From: Halorubrum californiense DSM 19288
Lineage (GTDB): Archaea > Halobacteriota > Halobacteria > Halobacteriales > Haloferacaceae
Length of the DNA stretch: 37,693 nt
Assembly (NCBI RefSeq): GCF_000336875.1
Contig: NZ_AOJK01000078.1
Coordinates: 1-37,693 of the forward strand
Direction: 5' to 3'
The translations under genes and the position numbers were made by a program. Below, piece after piece: positions 31,033 through 37,693 of this stretch. The notes beneath the pieces are model-generated. The model made no database searches, was not told the DNA's origin, and saw nothing but the letters and a program-made list of their open reading frames with translations. Every line of letters begins with the position of its first letter. The first letter of the stretch is position 1.

Positions 31033-32166
31033 TCACTCGACAGCGACCCGCTCGCCGCGCTCGTCGGATCGCTCGATCGCCGCGAGGACGCGCTGGACCT
31101 CGTACCCGTCCTCGAACGACGGCTCGAACGATCCGCCCTCGGCGACCGCCGAGAGGAACTCGTAACTCTCGTGAACGAACGTGTGCTCCCACCCGATCAC
31201 GTGTCCGGGGGGCCACCAGCGGTCGACGTACGGGTCCGTCTCCTCGGTGACCAGCACCGTCTCGTAGCCGCGGTTCCCCTCGCGCAGCACCTCCAGTTCG
31301 TTGAGCCGCTCCAAGGAGAACGTCAGGCTCCCCGCCGTCCCGTGAACCGCGATCGTGTGGTCGTTCTTGTGCCCCTCGGCGACGCGGCTCGCCTCGAAGC
31401 TCCCCGTCGCGCCCGACTCGTAGGCGACCTGCGCGCTGTACGCGTCGTCGACCGTCACGTCGCGGTACTCCTCGATTACCCCTTCGTCGTCGTAGACGGG
31501 CCGTTCGTCGACGAACGTCGTCAGCCGTCCGGAGAGGCGGTCGATCCCGCCGACCGCGTCGCCGACGAGGAAGTTCGCGAGGTCGATCGTGTGCGCCCCG
31601 AGGTCGCCGAGCGCGCCCGACCCGGCCATGTCGGCGTCCATCCGCCACGCCCACGGCGCCTCGGGGTCGACGAGCCAGTCCTGGAGGTAGCGCCCGCGGA
31701 CCTGTCGGATCTCGCCCAGTTCGCCGTCCTCGATCAGCCCCTTCGCGTACCGGATCGCGGGGACGAACCGGTAGTTGAACGCGGCGCCCGCGGGCACGTC
31801 GGCCGCGGCCGCCGCGTCGCGCATCGCCGCCGCCTCCGCCATCGTCGGCGCGAGCGGCTTCTCGCAGAGAACGGGAATCCCCGCTTCGAGGGCCGCGATC
31901 GACGGCTCCGCGTGGACGTGGTTCGGCCCGAGGTTGTAGAAGACGTCCACCTCGTCGAGCGCGGCCTCCCAGTCGGTCACGGTGTGCGAGAAGCCGAACC
32001 GCTCGGCCGCGTCCGCGAGCGCCGCCTCGTCGCGCCCGACGAGCGTGTGTCGCTCGACCTCGGGCGCGTCCGGGAAGAACATCGGGAGCCGCGCCATCGC
32101 GTTCGCGTGCGCCTTGCCCATGAATCGATACCCCAGCACGCCGATCTTCAGTGGTTCGTCGGTCAT
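31033..32166 (-). CDS. Gfo/Idh/MocA-family sugar dehydrogenase
   Basis: A 377-aa NAD(P)-dependent oxidoreductase. Rossmann motif GVLGYRFMGKAH (9-20), the catalytic EKP (102-104) in LCEKPLAPTM, a second-domain LGAHTIDLANFL (189-200) with the active-site His at H192, and a beta-sheet C-domain. The family oxidises C1-C5 positions of sugars, inositols or related polyols; the substrate cannot be told. It follows a TIM-barrel isomerase by 28 nt on the same strand, forming a two-gene operon, a pairing typical of polyol or keto-glycoside metabolism (known of the families). No separate promoter. Confidence 0.92.
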   Translation of the reverse strand: MTDEPLKIGVLGYRFMGKAHANAMARLPMFFPDAPEVERHTLVGRDEAALADAAERFGFSHTVTDWEAALDEVDVFYNLGPNHVHAEPSIAALEAGIPVLCEKPLAPTMAEAAAMRDAAAAADVPAGAAFNYRFVPAIRYAKGLIEDGELGEIRQVRGRYLQDWLVDPEAPWAWRMDADMAGSGALGDLGAHTIDLANFLVGDAVGGIDRLSGRLTTFVDERPVYDDEGVIEEYRDVTVDDAYSAQVAYESGATGSFEASRVAEGHKNDHTIAVHGTAGSLTFSLERLNELEVLREGNRGYETVLVTEETDPYVDRWWPPGHVIGWEHTFVHESYEFLSAVAEGGSFEPSFEDGYEVQRVLAAIERSDERGERVAVE

Positions 32167-32194
32167 TGTCGTGGATCTCTCGGTCGTCAGCGTC

Positions 32195-33166
32195 TCATTC
32201 CGCCCAGTACGCGTCGCCCGGTTCCGTCTCGAAGACGGCCCGCTCCAGCACGTCGACGGCCTTCTCCAGCCCCTCGCGCGACGACGTGAGCGAGTCCTCG
32301 TGTTCGATCGACAGCGCGCCCTCGTAGCCGACCATCCGCAGCGTCGAGACGACATCCTTCCAGTGTCCCTCGTCGTGGCCGTAACCGATCGAGCGGAACA
32401 GCCACGAGCGGTCGGCCTCCTCGGCGTACCCCGTCGTGTCGAGGACGCCCTTCAGGCGGGCGTTCGCGTCGTACACCTTGGTGTCCTTCGCGTGGACGTG
32501 GTGGATCGCGTCGCGCTCGCCGAGGAATCGGATCGCCTCCGTCACGTCTATCCCCTGCCAGTAGAGGTGCGAGGGGTCGAAGTTGGCCCCGATCCGGTCG
32601 TTCGTCGCCTCGCGGAGGGCGAGCATGCCGGTCGGCTCGTACACCAGCATGTTCGGGTGCATCTCGATGGCCACGTCGACGCCGTGATGCTCGGCGTGCT
32701 TCGCCAGGTCCCGCCAGTACGGGATCGCGACCTCGTCCCACTGGTAGTCGAGCGCGTCGGCGTGTTCGGTCGGCCACGGCGCCGTGACCCAGTTCGGCGT
32801 CGAGTCGCCGGGCGCCCCCGCGGGGAGCCCGGAGAAGCACGTGACCGTGTCGACGCCGAGCAGGTCGGCCAGTTCGATCGCCTCGCACAGTTCGCGGTCG
32901 GCCGCTGCGGCCCGCTCCTCGTCCGGGTGGAGCGGGTTGTTGTGCGTCGCCAGCGCGGAGATCCGGAGGCCGCGGTCGTCGAGCAGCCCGAGCAGTTCGT
33001 CGCGCGCGTCCTCGTCGCCGAGGAGGCGCTCGCGGTCGACGTGGTCCTCGCCGGGCCAGCCGCCAACGCCGAGTTCGACGGCGTCGACGCCGATCCCGTC
33101 GAGGTACGCGGCCGCGTCGTCGATCGGTTCGCCGCCCAAGGGGACGGTCAGCACGCCGATGTCCAT
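32195..33166 (-). CDS. Sugar phosphate isomerase/epimerase-family TIM barrel
   Basis: A 323-aa xylose-isomerase-like TIM barrel. Putative metal ligands appear at strand ends: E168 (VAIEMHPN), D197 (GANFDPSHL), H223/H225 (HHVHAKD) and E288 (LSIEHED), the usual Glu-Asp-His-Glu set. In this family the enzymes isomerise, epimerise or dehydrate sugars or inositols. It is the first gene of a pair with the downstream dehydrogenase. A TATA-like CTTATTCC lies ~23-30 nt before the ATG. Substrate unknown. Confidence 0.92.
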   Translation of the reverse strand: MDIGVLTVPLGGEPIDDAAAYLDGIGVDAVELGVGGWPGEDHVDRERLLGDEDARDELLGLLDDRGLRISALATHNNPLHPDEERAAAADRELCEAIELADLLGVDTVTCFSGLPAGAPGDSTPNWVTAPWPTEHADALDYQWDEVAIPYWRDLAKHAEHHGVDVAIEMHPNMLVYEPTGMLALREATNDRIGANFDPSHLYWQGIDVTEAIRFLGERDAIHHVHAKDTKVYDANARLKGVLDTTGYAEEADRSWLFRSIGYGHDEGHWKDVVSTLRMVGYEGALSIEHEDSLTSSREGLEKAVDVLERAVFETEPGDAYWAE

Positions 33167-33188
33167 ATCCGGGGCTACACCGACGCCC

Positions 33189-33196
33189 GGAATAAG
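33189..33196 (-). promoter_or_regulatory. TATA-like element of the isomerase/dehydrogenase pair
   Basis: CTTATTCC on the minus strand, 23-30 nt before the ATG at 33166. Confidence 0.5.
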
Positions 33197-33261
33197 TGTT
33201 CAGGAAGGATCGGCGGGGCGGCGCCCGTCCGCCGTCAACGCCCCCCCGGACGCCGCCTCGG

Positions 33262-33336
33262 GTTCCCGCCGCGGACCCTCCTCCGGTCACCGCCTCGCAT
33301 TCCCGCCGCGAACCGAGCCGTTCCCGGCCGCGAACC
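33262..33336. repeat. Three copies of a TTCCCGCCGCGAACC-type dyad upstream of the PspA-like gene
   Basis: Copies at 33263-33277 (TTCCCGCCGCGGACC), 33300-33314 (TTCCCGCCGCGAACC) and 33321-33336 (TTCCCGGCCGCGAACC). The third with its flanking G is nearly palindromic (GTTC...GAAC). They stop 8 bases before the TATA box of the PspA-like gene and look like operator copies. Confidence 0.65.
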
Positions 33337-33344
33337 GCATGAGG

Positions 33345-33350
33345 TTTTAA
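33345..33350 (+). promoter_or_regulatory. TATA box of the PspA-like gene
   Basis: TTTTAA 25-30 nt upstream of the ATG at 33375; leaderless. Confidence 0.55.
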
Positions 33351-33374
33351 CGGGTGGAACGCATACGACGGGGT

Positions 33375-34271
33375 ATGGGAATCCTCTCTCGCGCCTCCTA
33401 CGTCATCCGCTCGAAGGTGAACACCCTCCTCAACCGGGCGGAAGACCCGACCGAATCGCTCGACTACTCGTACGAACAGATGCGCGACGAGCTTCAGGAC
33501 GTCAAACAGGGGATCGCCGACCTGACGACCCAGAAGAAGCGCCTGGAGATTCAAAAGCGCAAGCTCGAAGAGAACGTCGAGAAGCACAACCGGCAAGCCC
33601 GCGAGGCGGTCCAACAGGACCGCGACGACCTCGCGCGCAAGGCGCTCGAAAAGAAGAAGTCGAAGATGACCCAGATCGAGGAGCTGGAGGGCCAGATCGC
33701 GGAGCTCAACAACACCCAAGAGCAGCTCGTCGAGAAGAAGAACAAGCTCCAGAACCGCATCGAGGAGTTCCGCACCAAGAAGGAGACGATGAAGGCCCGC
33801 TACGAGGCGGCCGAGGCGTCCTCCCGCGTCTCCGAGGCGATGACGGGCGTCGGCGACGAGATGGAGGACGTGAGCCGCTCCATCGAGCGCGCCGAGGAGC
33901 GCACCGAGGAAATGGAGGCGCGGTCCGAGGCGATGGACGAGCTGGAGGACTCCGGCGCGTTCGAGGACGCGCTCTCCGACAAGGACAGTATCGACCGCGA
34001 GCTGGAGAGCCTCTCGACGAACAGCGAGGTCGACGCCGAGCTGGAGACGCTGAAGGGAGAGATGGGCAAGGGCGGCTCGTCGAACGGCGACGCGAGCGTC
34101 AGCGACGAGGATGTCGACGACGAACTGGCCGACATCGAGGCGGAGATCGACTCGGACGACCTCGAAGCCGACCTCGACAGCGACGGTAGCTCCGGCGACG
34201 CAAACCTCGACGAGGAGCTCGACGTCGAGCTGGAGGAGTCGGAGTCCGAGGCCGACGAACCGCAGAACTGA
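33375..34271 (+). CDS. pspA: PspA/IM30-family protein
   Basis: A 298-aa peripheral membrane protein of the PspA/Vipp1 (ESCRT-III-related) family. The N-terminal MGILSRASYVIRSKVNTLLNRAEDP (1-25) is the amphipathic membrane-binding helix and first turn of the family. Residues ~30-190 are the long coiled-coil hairpin (KKRLEIQKRKLEENVEKHNRQ). After ~225 comes a hyperacidic, disordered Asp/Glu/Ser tail (to 298) not seen in bacterial PspA, probably a halophile feature. It likely protects or remodels the cytoplasmic membrane under stress. The ATG at 33375 fits the family and the leaderless TATA; the frame is open from a GTG at 33354. Three dyad repeats upstream suggest regulated expression. Confidence 0.93.
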   Translation: MGILSRASYVIRSKVNTLLNRAEDPTESLDYSYEQMRDELQDVKQGIADLTTQKKRLEIQKRKLEENVEKHNRQAREAVQQDRDDLARKALEKKKSKMTQIEELEGQIAELNNTQEQLVEKKNKLQNRIEEFRTKKETMKARYEAAEASSRVSEAMTGVGDEMEDVSRSIERAEERTEEMEARSEAMDELEDSGAFEDALSDKDSIDRELESLSTNSEVDAELETLKGEMGKGGSSNGDASVSDEDVDDELADIEAEIDSDDLEADLDSDGSSGDANLDEELDVELEESESEADEPQN

Positions 34272-34343
34272 GGCCACCTCCGACCCGCGTTCGGCTCCCG
34301 CAGTCCCCGCGGTCCCCGCTTCCAGTCTCCGCTTCTAACCCAC

Positions 34344-35390
34344 TTACTCCGACGACGGCCGCGCGCCGGTCCCCGCGCGGTCCTGCTCGGCCAGCCGGAT
34401 CTCGCCGTCCGCGAGGTCGACGCCCTCGTACGGGTCCTCGGCGAGCAGCAGCGAGCCGTCGAGGTCCGCGTAGTCCAACAGGGGCGCGAGCTGCGCCGCC
34501 GCCGCGATGGAGGCGTTCGACTCGATCATACAGCCGCACATGACTTCGAGGCCGTGCGCCCGCGCGGCAGCTATCAGCCGTCGCGCCTCGGAGAGGCTCC
34601 CGGTCTTCATCAGCTTCAGGTTCGCGATGTCGCAGCGGTCGGCGATCGCGGGCACGTCCGCGGCCGTCACGCAGGACTCGTCGGCGGCGACCGGGAGCTC
34701 CGACCGCTCGTAGACGTACCGGAGCCCCTCGGGGTCGTCGGCCGAGACGGGCTGTTCGACGAACTCCACGTCGCGCTCGGCGAGCCACGCGCTCTTCGCG
34801 ACCGCCTCTTTCGGCGTCCACGCCTCGTTCGCGTCGACGCGCAGCCGGGCGTCGGGCGCGGCGTCGCGGACCGCGTCGATCAGCTCCCGGTCGCGGTCGG
34901 TGCCGAGCTTGATCTTCAACACGTCGTAGCCGGCCGCGACGGCGTCGGCCGCCTTCTCGCGAACGCGGTCGGTGTCGTCCAAGCCGACCGTGAACGACGT
35001 CTTCGGCGCGTCGCTCGGGTCGAGCCCCCACAGCCGGTGGAGCGGGACGCCGAGCCGCTTCGCCGCGAGGTCGTGGACCGCGATCGAGACGGCGCAGCGG
35101 GCCGCGGGATTGCCGTTCACGACCGCGCGCAGTTCGGCCTCGATCTCGCCGATTGCGTGGGGGTCGCCGACGCGCTCCACCGCGTCGAGCAGGTCCGGCA
35201 TGACCGCCGCGACGGTGTCGGCCGTCTCGCCGTAGTGGGCCGACGGCGCCGCGCCGCCGATCCCCGTCATCCCCGCGTCGTCGGTCACGCGGACGATCAC
35301 GTTCTCCGCGTCGGTTTGGGTCCCGCGCGAGATGGTGAAGGGGTTCTCCAGCGGCAGCGAGACCCGCTCGAACTCGGTTTCGAGGCTCAT
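34344..35390 (-). CDS. dgcA: DgcA-like N-acetyl-glutamate epimerase (enolase superfamily, dipeptide-epimerase-like)
   Basis: A 348-aa enolase-superfamily enzyme. Catalytic bases: K159/K161 in LKIKLG and K262 in KLMKTG. Metal ligands: D186 (RVDANEAW), E212 (VEQPV) and D237 (VAADES). The N-terminal capping domain starts RVSLPLENPFTISRGT. Such proteins are annotated as L-Ala-D/L-Glu epimerases, but next to a DUF1611/DgcN gene they are known to interconvert N-acetyl-D- and N-acetyl-L-glutamate in the D-glutamate catabolic route of marine Proteobacteria and halophilic archaea. The start overlaps the stop of dgcN (ATGA, 35387-35390). An o-succinylbenzoate-synthase-like role is a less likely alternative. 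Confidence 0.85.
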   Translation of the reverse strand: MSLETEFERVSLPLENPFTISRGTQTDAENVIVRVTDDAGMTGIGGAAPSAHYGETADTVAAVMPDLLDAVERVGDPHAIGEIEAELRAVVNGNPAARCAVSIAVHDLAAKRLGVPLHRLWGLDPSDAPKTSFTVGLDDTDRVREKAADAVAAGYDVLKIKLGTDRDRELIDAVRDAAPDARLRVDANEAWTPKEAVAKSAWLAERDVEFVEQPVSADDPEGLRYVYERSELPVAADESCVTAADVPAIADRCDIANLKLMKTGSLSEARRLIAAARAHGLEVMCGCMIESNASIAAAAQLAPLLDYADLDGSLLLAEDPYEGVDLADGEIRLAEQDRAGTGARPSSE

Positions 35391-36445
35391 TCGCCGCCGA
35401 GCCCCGCGTCGACGATCCCGTCCACGATGCGGTCCGCGCCGTCCCGGACCGGGTCTGCGGCCGGAACCCCGGTCTCGTCGCCGAATTCGGTGACCGCCTC
35501 GGCCGCGGCCCCCTCGTCGGCCACGTCCTTCGTGTTGAGCGCGCCCGCGACGACCTCGGTCTCGTGGACCGGCGTCGCCAGGTCCTCGTAGAGGTCGACG
35601 TAGTCGCCCAGCGGCGGGAGGTCGAACTCTTCGTAGCCGTGAACGACCTCGCGGTCCGCGGCGTGACAGAGGACGAGACCGTCCGCCATCGACCCGTGGA
35701 GGATGCCGCAGGTGACCGCGGAGTAGGCGGGGTGGACGATGCTCCCCTGTCCCTCGACGACGAGCAGGTCGTGGTCGTCGCCGGCCGCGACGAGCATCTC
35801 CTCGACCGCGCCCGCCGTGAAGTCGGAGACGATCCGGTCGATCGGGTTCCCCCACCCCGCGATCATGATCCCGGTCTGTCCCGTCGGGACGAACGCGGCG
35901 TCGATCCCCCGGTCGCGGGCGGCCGCGACGATCTCCAGCGACGCGGTCATCTTCCCGACCGAGCAGTCGGTGCCCACCGTGAGTACCACGTCGGCGTCGA
36001 CCTCGGCCGAGGCGCCCGACGCGACCGTGAGGTCGTCGCCCGGCCTCCGGACGTCGACGAGGTCGACGCCGTGTTCCTCGGCCAGCCCGGCAAGCTCCTC
36101 GTCCTCGTTCAGGAAGTAGTGGAGGCCGCTCACCACGTCGCAGCCCGCCTCGATCGCGGCCTCGACGTCGGAGCGCCACGACTCGTCGAAGCCGCCGCCG
36201 ATGGGCGCGATCCCGATGTAGAGTGCGTCGAGGTCGCCGTCGGCGGCCGCGTGCGCGTCGGCGAACGACTCGACGATCGGCGCGTCGGCGACGTCCGTGA
36301 CGTGGTCCGCAACGCGGTCGCCGGCGCGGTCGCGGTCGAGGACGGCCCGGACGCCTTGGTCGCCGTAGCGAATCACGCCGAGCGCGGTCTTCGCGCGGTC
36401 GGGGAACTTCTCGTGGGCGAGGACGGCGATCCGCTCGTGGTCCAT
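35387..36445 (-). CDS. dgcN: DgcN-like D-glutamate N-acetyltransferase (DUF1611)
   Basis: A 352-aa DUF1611 protein. The N-domain (~1-140) is Rossmann-like; a P-loop-like segment GTDCSVGKMT (158-167) and FVPTGQTGIMI (185-195) follow, then VVEGQGSIVHPAYSAVT (229-245), all typical of the family. DgcN acetylates D-glutamate with acetyl-CoA as the first step of the DgcN-DgcA pathway; it was earlier only a DUF or assigned as a NAD-epimerase-like protein. It starts the operon with dgcA downstream (4-nt overlap). CTTTTAAG 25-32 nt upstream of the ATG predicts a leaderless mRNA. Confidence 0.85.
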   Translation of the reverse strand: MDHERIAVLAHEKFPDRAKTALGVIRYGDQGVRAVLDRDRAGDRVADHVTDVADAPIVESFADAHAAADGDLDALYIGIAPIGGGFDESWRSDVEAAIEAGCDVVSGLHYFLNEDEELAGLAEEHGVDLVDVRRPGDDLTVASGASAEVDADVVLTVGTDCSVGKMTASLEIVAAARDRGIDAAFVPTGQTGIMIAGWGNPIDRIVSDFTAGAVEEMLVAAGDDHDLLVVEGQGSIVHPAYSAVTCGILHGSMADGLVLCHAADREVVHGYEEFDLPPLGDYVDLYEDLATPVHETEVVAGALNTKDVADEGAAAEAVTEFGDETGVPAADPVRDGADRIVDGIVDAGLGGE

Positions 36446-36469
36446 GGTGGGTCGCTCGCCCCGGTCGCT

Positions 36470-36477
36470 CTTAAAAG
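36470..36477 (-). promoter_or_regulatory. TATA box of dgcN-dgcA
   Basis: CTTTTAAG on the minus strand, 25-32 nt upstream of the ATG at 36445. Confidence 0.55.
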
Positions 36478-36583
36478 GGTCGAGGGGCGACCGAGCGTCC
36501 GCCGAGCCACCGGCCCCCGGCGGGCGAAACGCGCCCCACCGTCCGAAGAGTCAAACCGGTGTCGGCCGATCGTTCGAACCGAG

Positions 36584-37027
36584 ATGAACGACGTCTCGGT
36601 CACGCTGGAGCCGGCGGCCGGCGACGCGCTCGGGTACGTCGAGTCGCTGTTGGCGGAGAACGAACTGCCGTCGCGGGACGTCCGGTCGACGCCGGACGCG
36701 TTCTACGTCGCTCGCGACGGGGCGGAGCGGGTCGGCGTCGGCGGCGTCGAGGTCCACGGGAGCGACGGCCTCCTCCGGTCGGTCGTCGTCGAGCGCTCGG
36801 AGCGCGGCCGCGGCTACGGGACGGCGCTCTGCGACGCGCTCGAAGCGGAGGCGGCCGCCGCCGGCGTCGACACGCTGTACCTGCTCACGACGACCGCGGC
36901 CGAGTTCTTCGCGGCCCGCGGATACGCGGAGACGCCGCGGAGCGACGTCCCGAGCGGAATCCGAGGAACGACGGAGTTCGGCGAGCTGTGCCCGGCGTCC
37001 GCCGCCTGCCTCCGGCGAGAGCTGTAG
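36584..37027 (+). CDS. GNAT-family N-acetyltransferase (ArsN2-like)
   Basis: A 147-aa GNAT fold. The acetyl-CoA pyrophosphate loop is RSERGRGYGTAL (71-82) preceded by SVVVE, and LYLLTTTAAEFFAARGYAE (98-116) is the C-terminal GNAT signature that in close relatives is labelled ArsN2 (arsenic/arsinothricin resistance). The substrate is not proven; no arsenic genes are nearby, so a general small-amine acetyltransferase is as likely. Single gene; upstream element (CAAACC) is too weak to call a TATA box. Confidence 0.88.
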   Translation: MNDVSVTLEPAAGDALGYVESLLAENELPSRDVRSTPDAFYVARDGAERVGVGGVEVHGSDGLLRSVVVERSERGRGYGTALCDALEAEAAAAGVDTLYLLTTTAAEFFAARGYAETPRSDVPSGIRGTTEFGELCPASAACLRREL

Positions 37028-37099
37028 CGTCGACCCGCCGAGGTCGCGCTCCCCGTCGTCGGCGCGCGCCGCGGAGCACCGACGCCGACAGGATCCGCG

Positions 37100-37125
37100 A
37101 AAAAGCTCTCCGGCGAGCGATCGCC
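37100..37125 (-). terminator. Hairpin plus oligo-T behind the small haloarchaeal gene
   Basis: On the minus strand a short hairpin (GGCGATCGCTCGCC, 37112-37125) is followed by five Ts (37100-37104), right after the stop at 37127. In the convergent gap with the GNAT gene. Confidence 0.45.
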
Positions 37126-37126
37126 T

Positions 37127-37444
37127 TCAGGCGCTGCCGTCGACGAACTGCTCGGCGCCCTCGTAGAACCAGTGGCCCGCCTCCCGCATCGCGCGGCCGA
37201 GCTCCTGATGGAACTCGACGAAGTCAGCGAACTCCTCCTGCTCGACGTTCTCGAATATCTCCTCGACGGAGACGACCGTCTCGAAGTCGATCCGGATCGG
37301 ATGGTCGCCGTACTGCTCGACGTACTCCGCCGCCGTGAGCGGGAAGTCCTCCTCCTCGTCGATCTTCTTCGCGAGCACGGCGTGGCCGTACTGCCGCATG
37401 CCCTCGCTCCCCTGCTCGCCGTCGGGGTCGTGTGGCCAGTCCAT
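37127..37444 (-). CDS. Small conserved haloarchaeal protein (DUF5785-like)
   Basis: A 105-aa acidic protein beginning MDWPHDPDGEQGSEGMRQYG, a pattern I recall from DUF5785 of haloarchaea (from memory). Largely helical, with KKIDEEEDFPLTAAEYVEQYGDHP (25-48) and a FHQELGRAMREAGHWFYEGAEQF helix (78-100). No motif indicates an activity. ATG at 37444; a weak ACTATGCCC element lies ~25-32 nt before it. Followed by a hairpin/oligo-T terminator. Confidence 0.78.
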   Translation of the reverse strand: MDWPHDPDGEQGSEGMRQYGHAVLAKKIDEEEDFPLTAAEYVEQYGDHPIRIDFETVVSVEEIFENVEQEEFADFVEFHQELGRAMREAGHWFYEGAEQFVDGSA

Positions 37445-37506
37445 ACCCAGAAGTTCGCCGGATCGGGCATAGTGGTTTCGGATGCGGCGGTGGCGGCCGG
37501 CCGCGC

Positions 37507-37693
37507 TCAGCGACGCAGTCCGCCGTCCGACTTGATCCGCATGATGTGTCGGACGTTGAGGTAGATCTCCTCCGGCGACGTCTCCTCCTCGTCGTCGTAC
37601 AGGTCCGAGACCCGGTAGAGGATCGCCGAGAGCTGCTTGCTCTCGGAGCTGTCGCCCCGCACGTCCGCGGCCACGTCGCGAAGGAACCCCCGG
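37507..37693 (-). CDS. Conserved hypothetical protein, C-terminal part (cut by window edge)
   Basis: The minus-strand frame enters from the right edge and ends at the TGA at 37507-37509. The visible ~61 residues (ending in RVSDLYDDEEETSPEEIYL...SDGGLRR) are helical and acidic and look like the conserved end of a larger haloarchaeal protein. I do not recognise it. Confidence 0.65.
   Translation of the reverse strand, partial: RGFLRDVAADVRGDSSESKQLSAILYRVSDLYDDEEETSPEEIYLNVRHIMRIKSDGGLRR

Noticed and set aside
31982-34277. Two ~700-codon frames, one on each strand, overlapping the isomerase and PspA-like genes
   Set aside because: Both cross real genes and are shadow frames; the underlying genes have leaderless promoters and catalytic motifs.
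1-37693. tRNA, rRNA, CRISPR, insertion-sequence or prophage signatures
   Set aside because: No tRNA-like cloverleaf blocks, no evenly spaced repeat/spacer array, no transposase or integrase and no terminal inverted repeats were seen by eye; a tRNAscan or Infernal run could still find small RNAs.

Overview
The window looks like chromosomal DNA of a haloarchaeon, most likely near Halorubrum/Haloferacales (the lineage is inference). It is very GC-rich, its proteins are strongly acidic (Asp/Glu-rich), many starts sit 20-30 nt behind a TTTTAA/TTATAT-type TATA element (leaderless transcription), and it carries haloarchaeal specialities: an HTH-10 regulator, a J-domain/2Fe-2S ferredoxin fusion, Lrp-type regulators, split glycine dehydrogenase, a pilin-like exported protein and archaeal FEN1. 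I saw no tRNA, rRNA, CRISPR array, insertion sequence or prophage. No gene-free stretch exceeds 300 bases.

Left edge (1-5616, + strand): four tightly coupled genes, the first cut by the window edge. Two are small charged proteins, one is an 885-aa protein with a helical-repeat N-half and a coiled-coil C-half, and the last is a 679-aa AAA+ ATPase with a degenerate first and an intact second AAA module. I cannot assign this set to a described pathway. It is the best candidate for an undescribed system.

5697-9618 (- strand): dabB-dabA, the two-subunit energy-coupled inorganic-carbon (CO2/bicarbonate) accumulation complex, with an AT-rich upstream region. 9895-13652: amidohydrolase, Lrp/AsnC regulator, hotdog thioesterase, glutaredoxin, PduO-type cobalamin adenosyltransferase, cupin and rhodanese. 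13674-16775: a Vms1/VLRF1-type peptidyl-tRNA hydrolase (ribosome rescue), a tandem pair of membrane PH-domain proteins and a TauE/SafE permease. 17001-19810: a small haloarchaeal protein, a FilR1-like winged-helix regulator, 6-phosphogluconate dehydrogenase and a cupin.

19840-25431: threonine synthase, an HTH-10 regulator and the glycine cleavage genes gcvH-gcvPA-gcvPB (no gcvT here). 25570-30323: FEN1 flap endonuclease, J-domain ferredoxin, a RecJ/DHH-like protein whose catalytic motifs look eroded, and a Yip1-family membrane protein. 30486-34271: a pilin-like protein behind a perfect palindrome, a Gfo/Idh/MocA dehydrogenase plus TIM-barrel isomerase pair, and a PspA/IM30-like protein behind three copies of a dyad repeat. 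34344-36445: dgcN-dgcA, matching the N-acetylation/epimerisation route for D-glutamate use. The right edge has a GNAT acetyltransferase, a small haloarchaeal protein and the C-terminus of another conserved protein.

Functionally this is mostly core and semi-core metabolism (C1/glycine, carbon uptake, D-amino-acid use, pentose phosphate) with several stress and quality-control genes. The left-edge AAA+ operon is the only multi-gene block without an obvious role.
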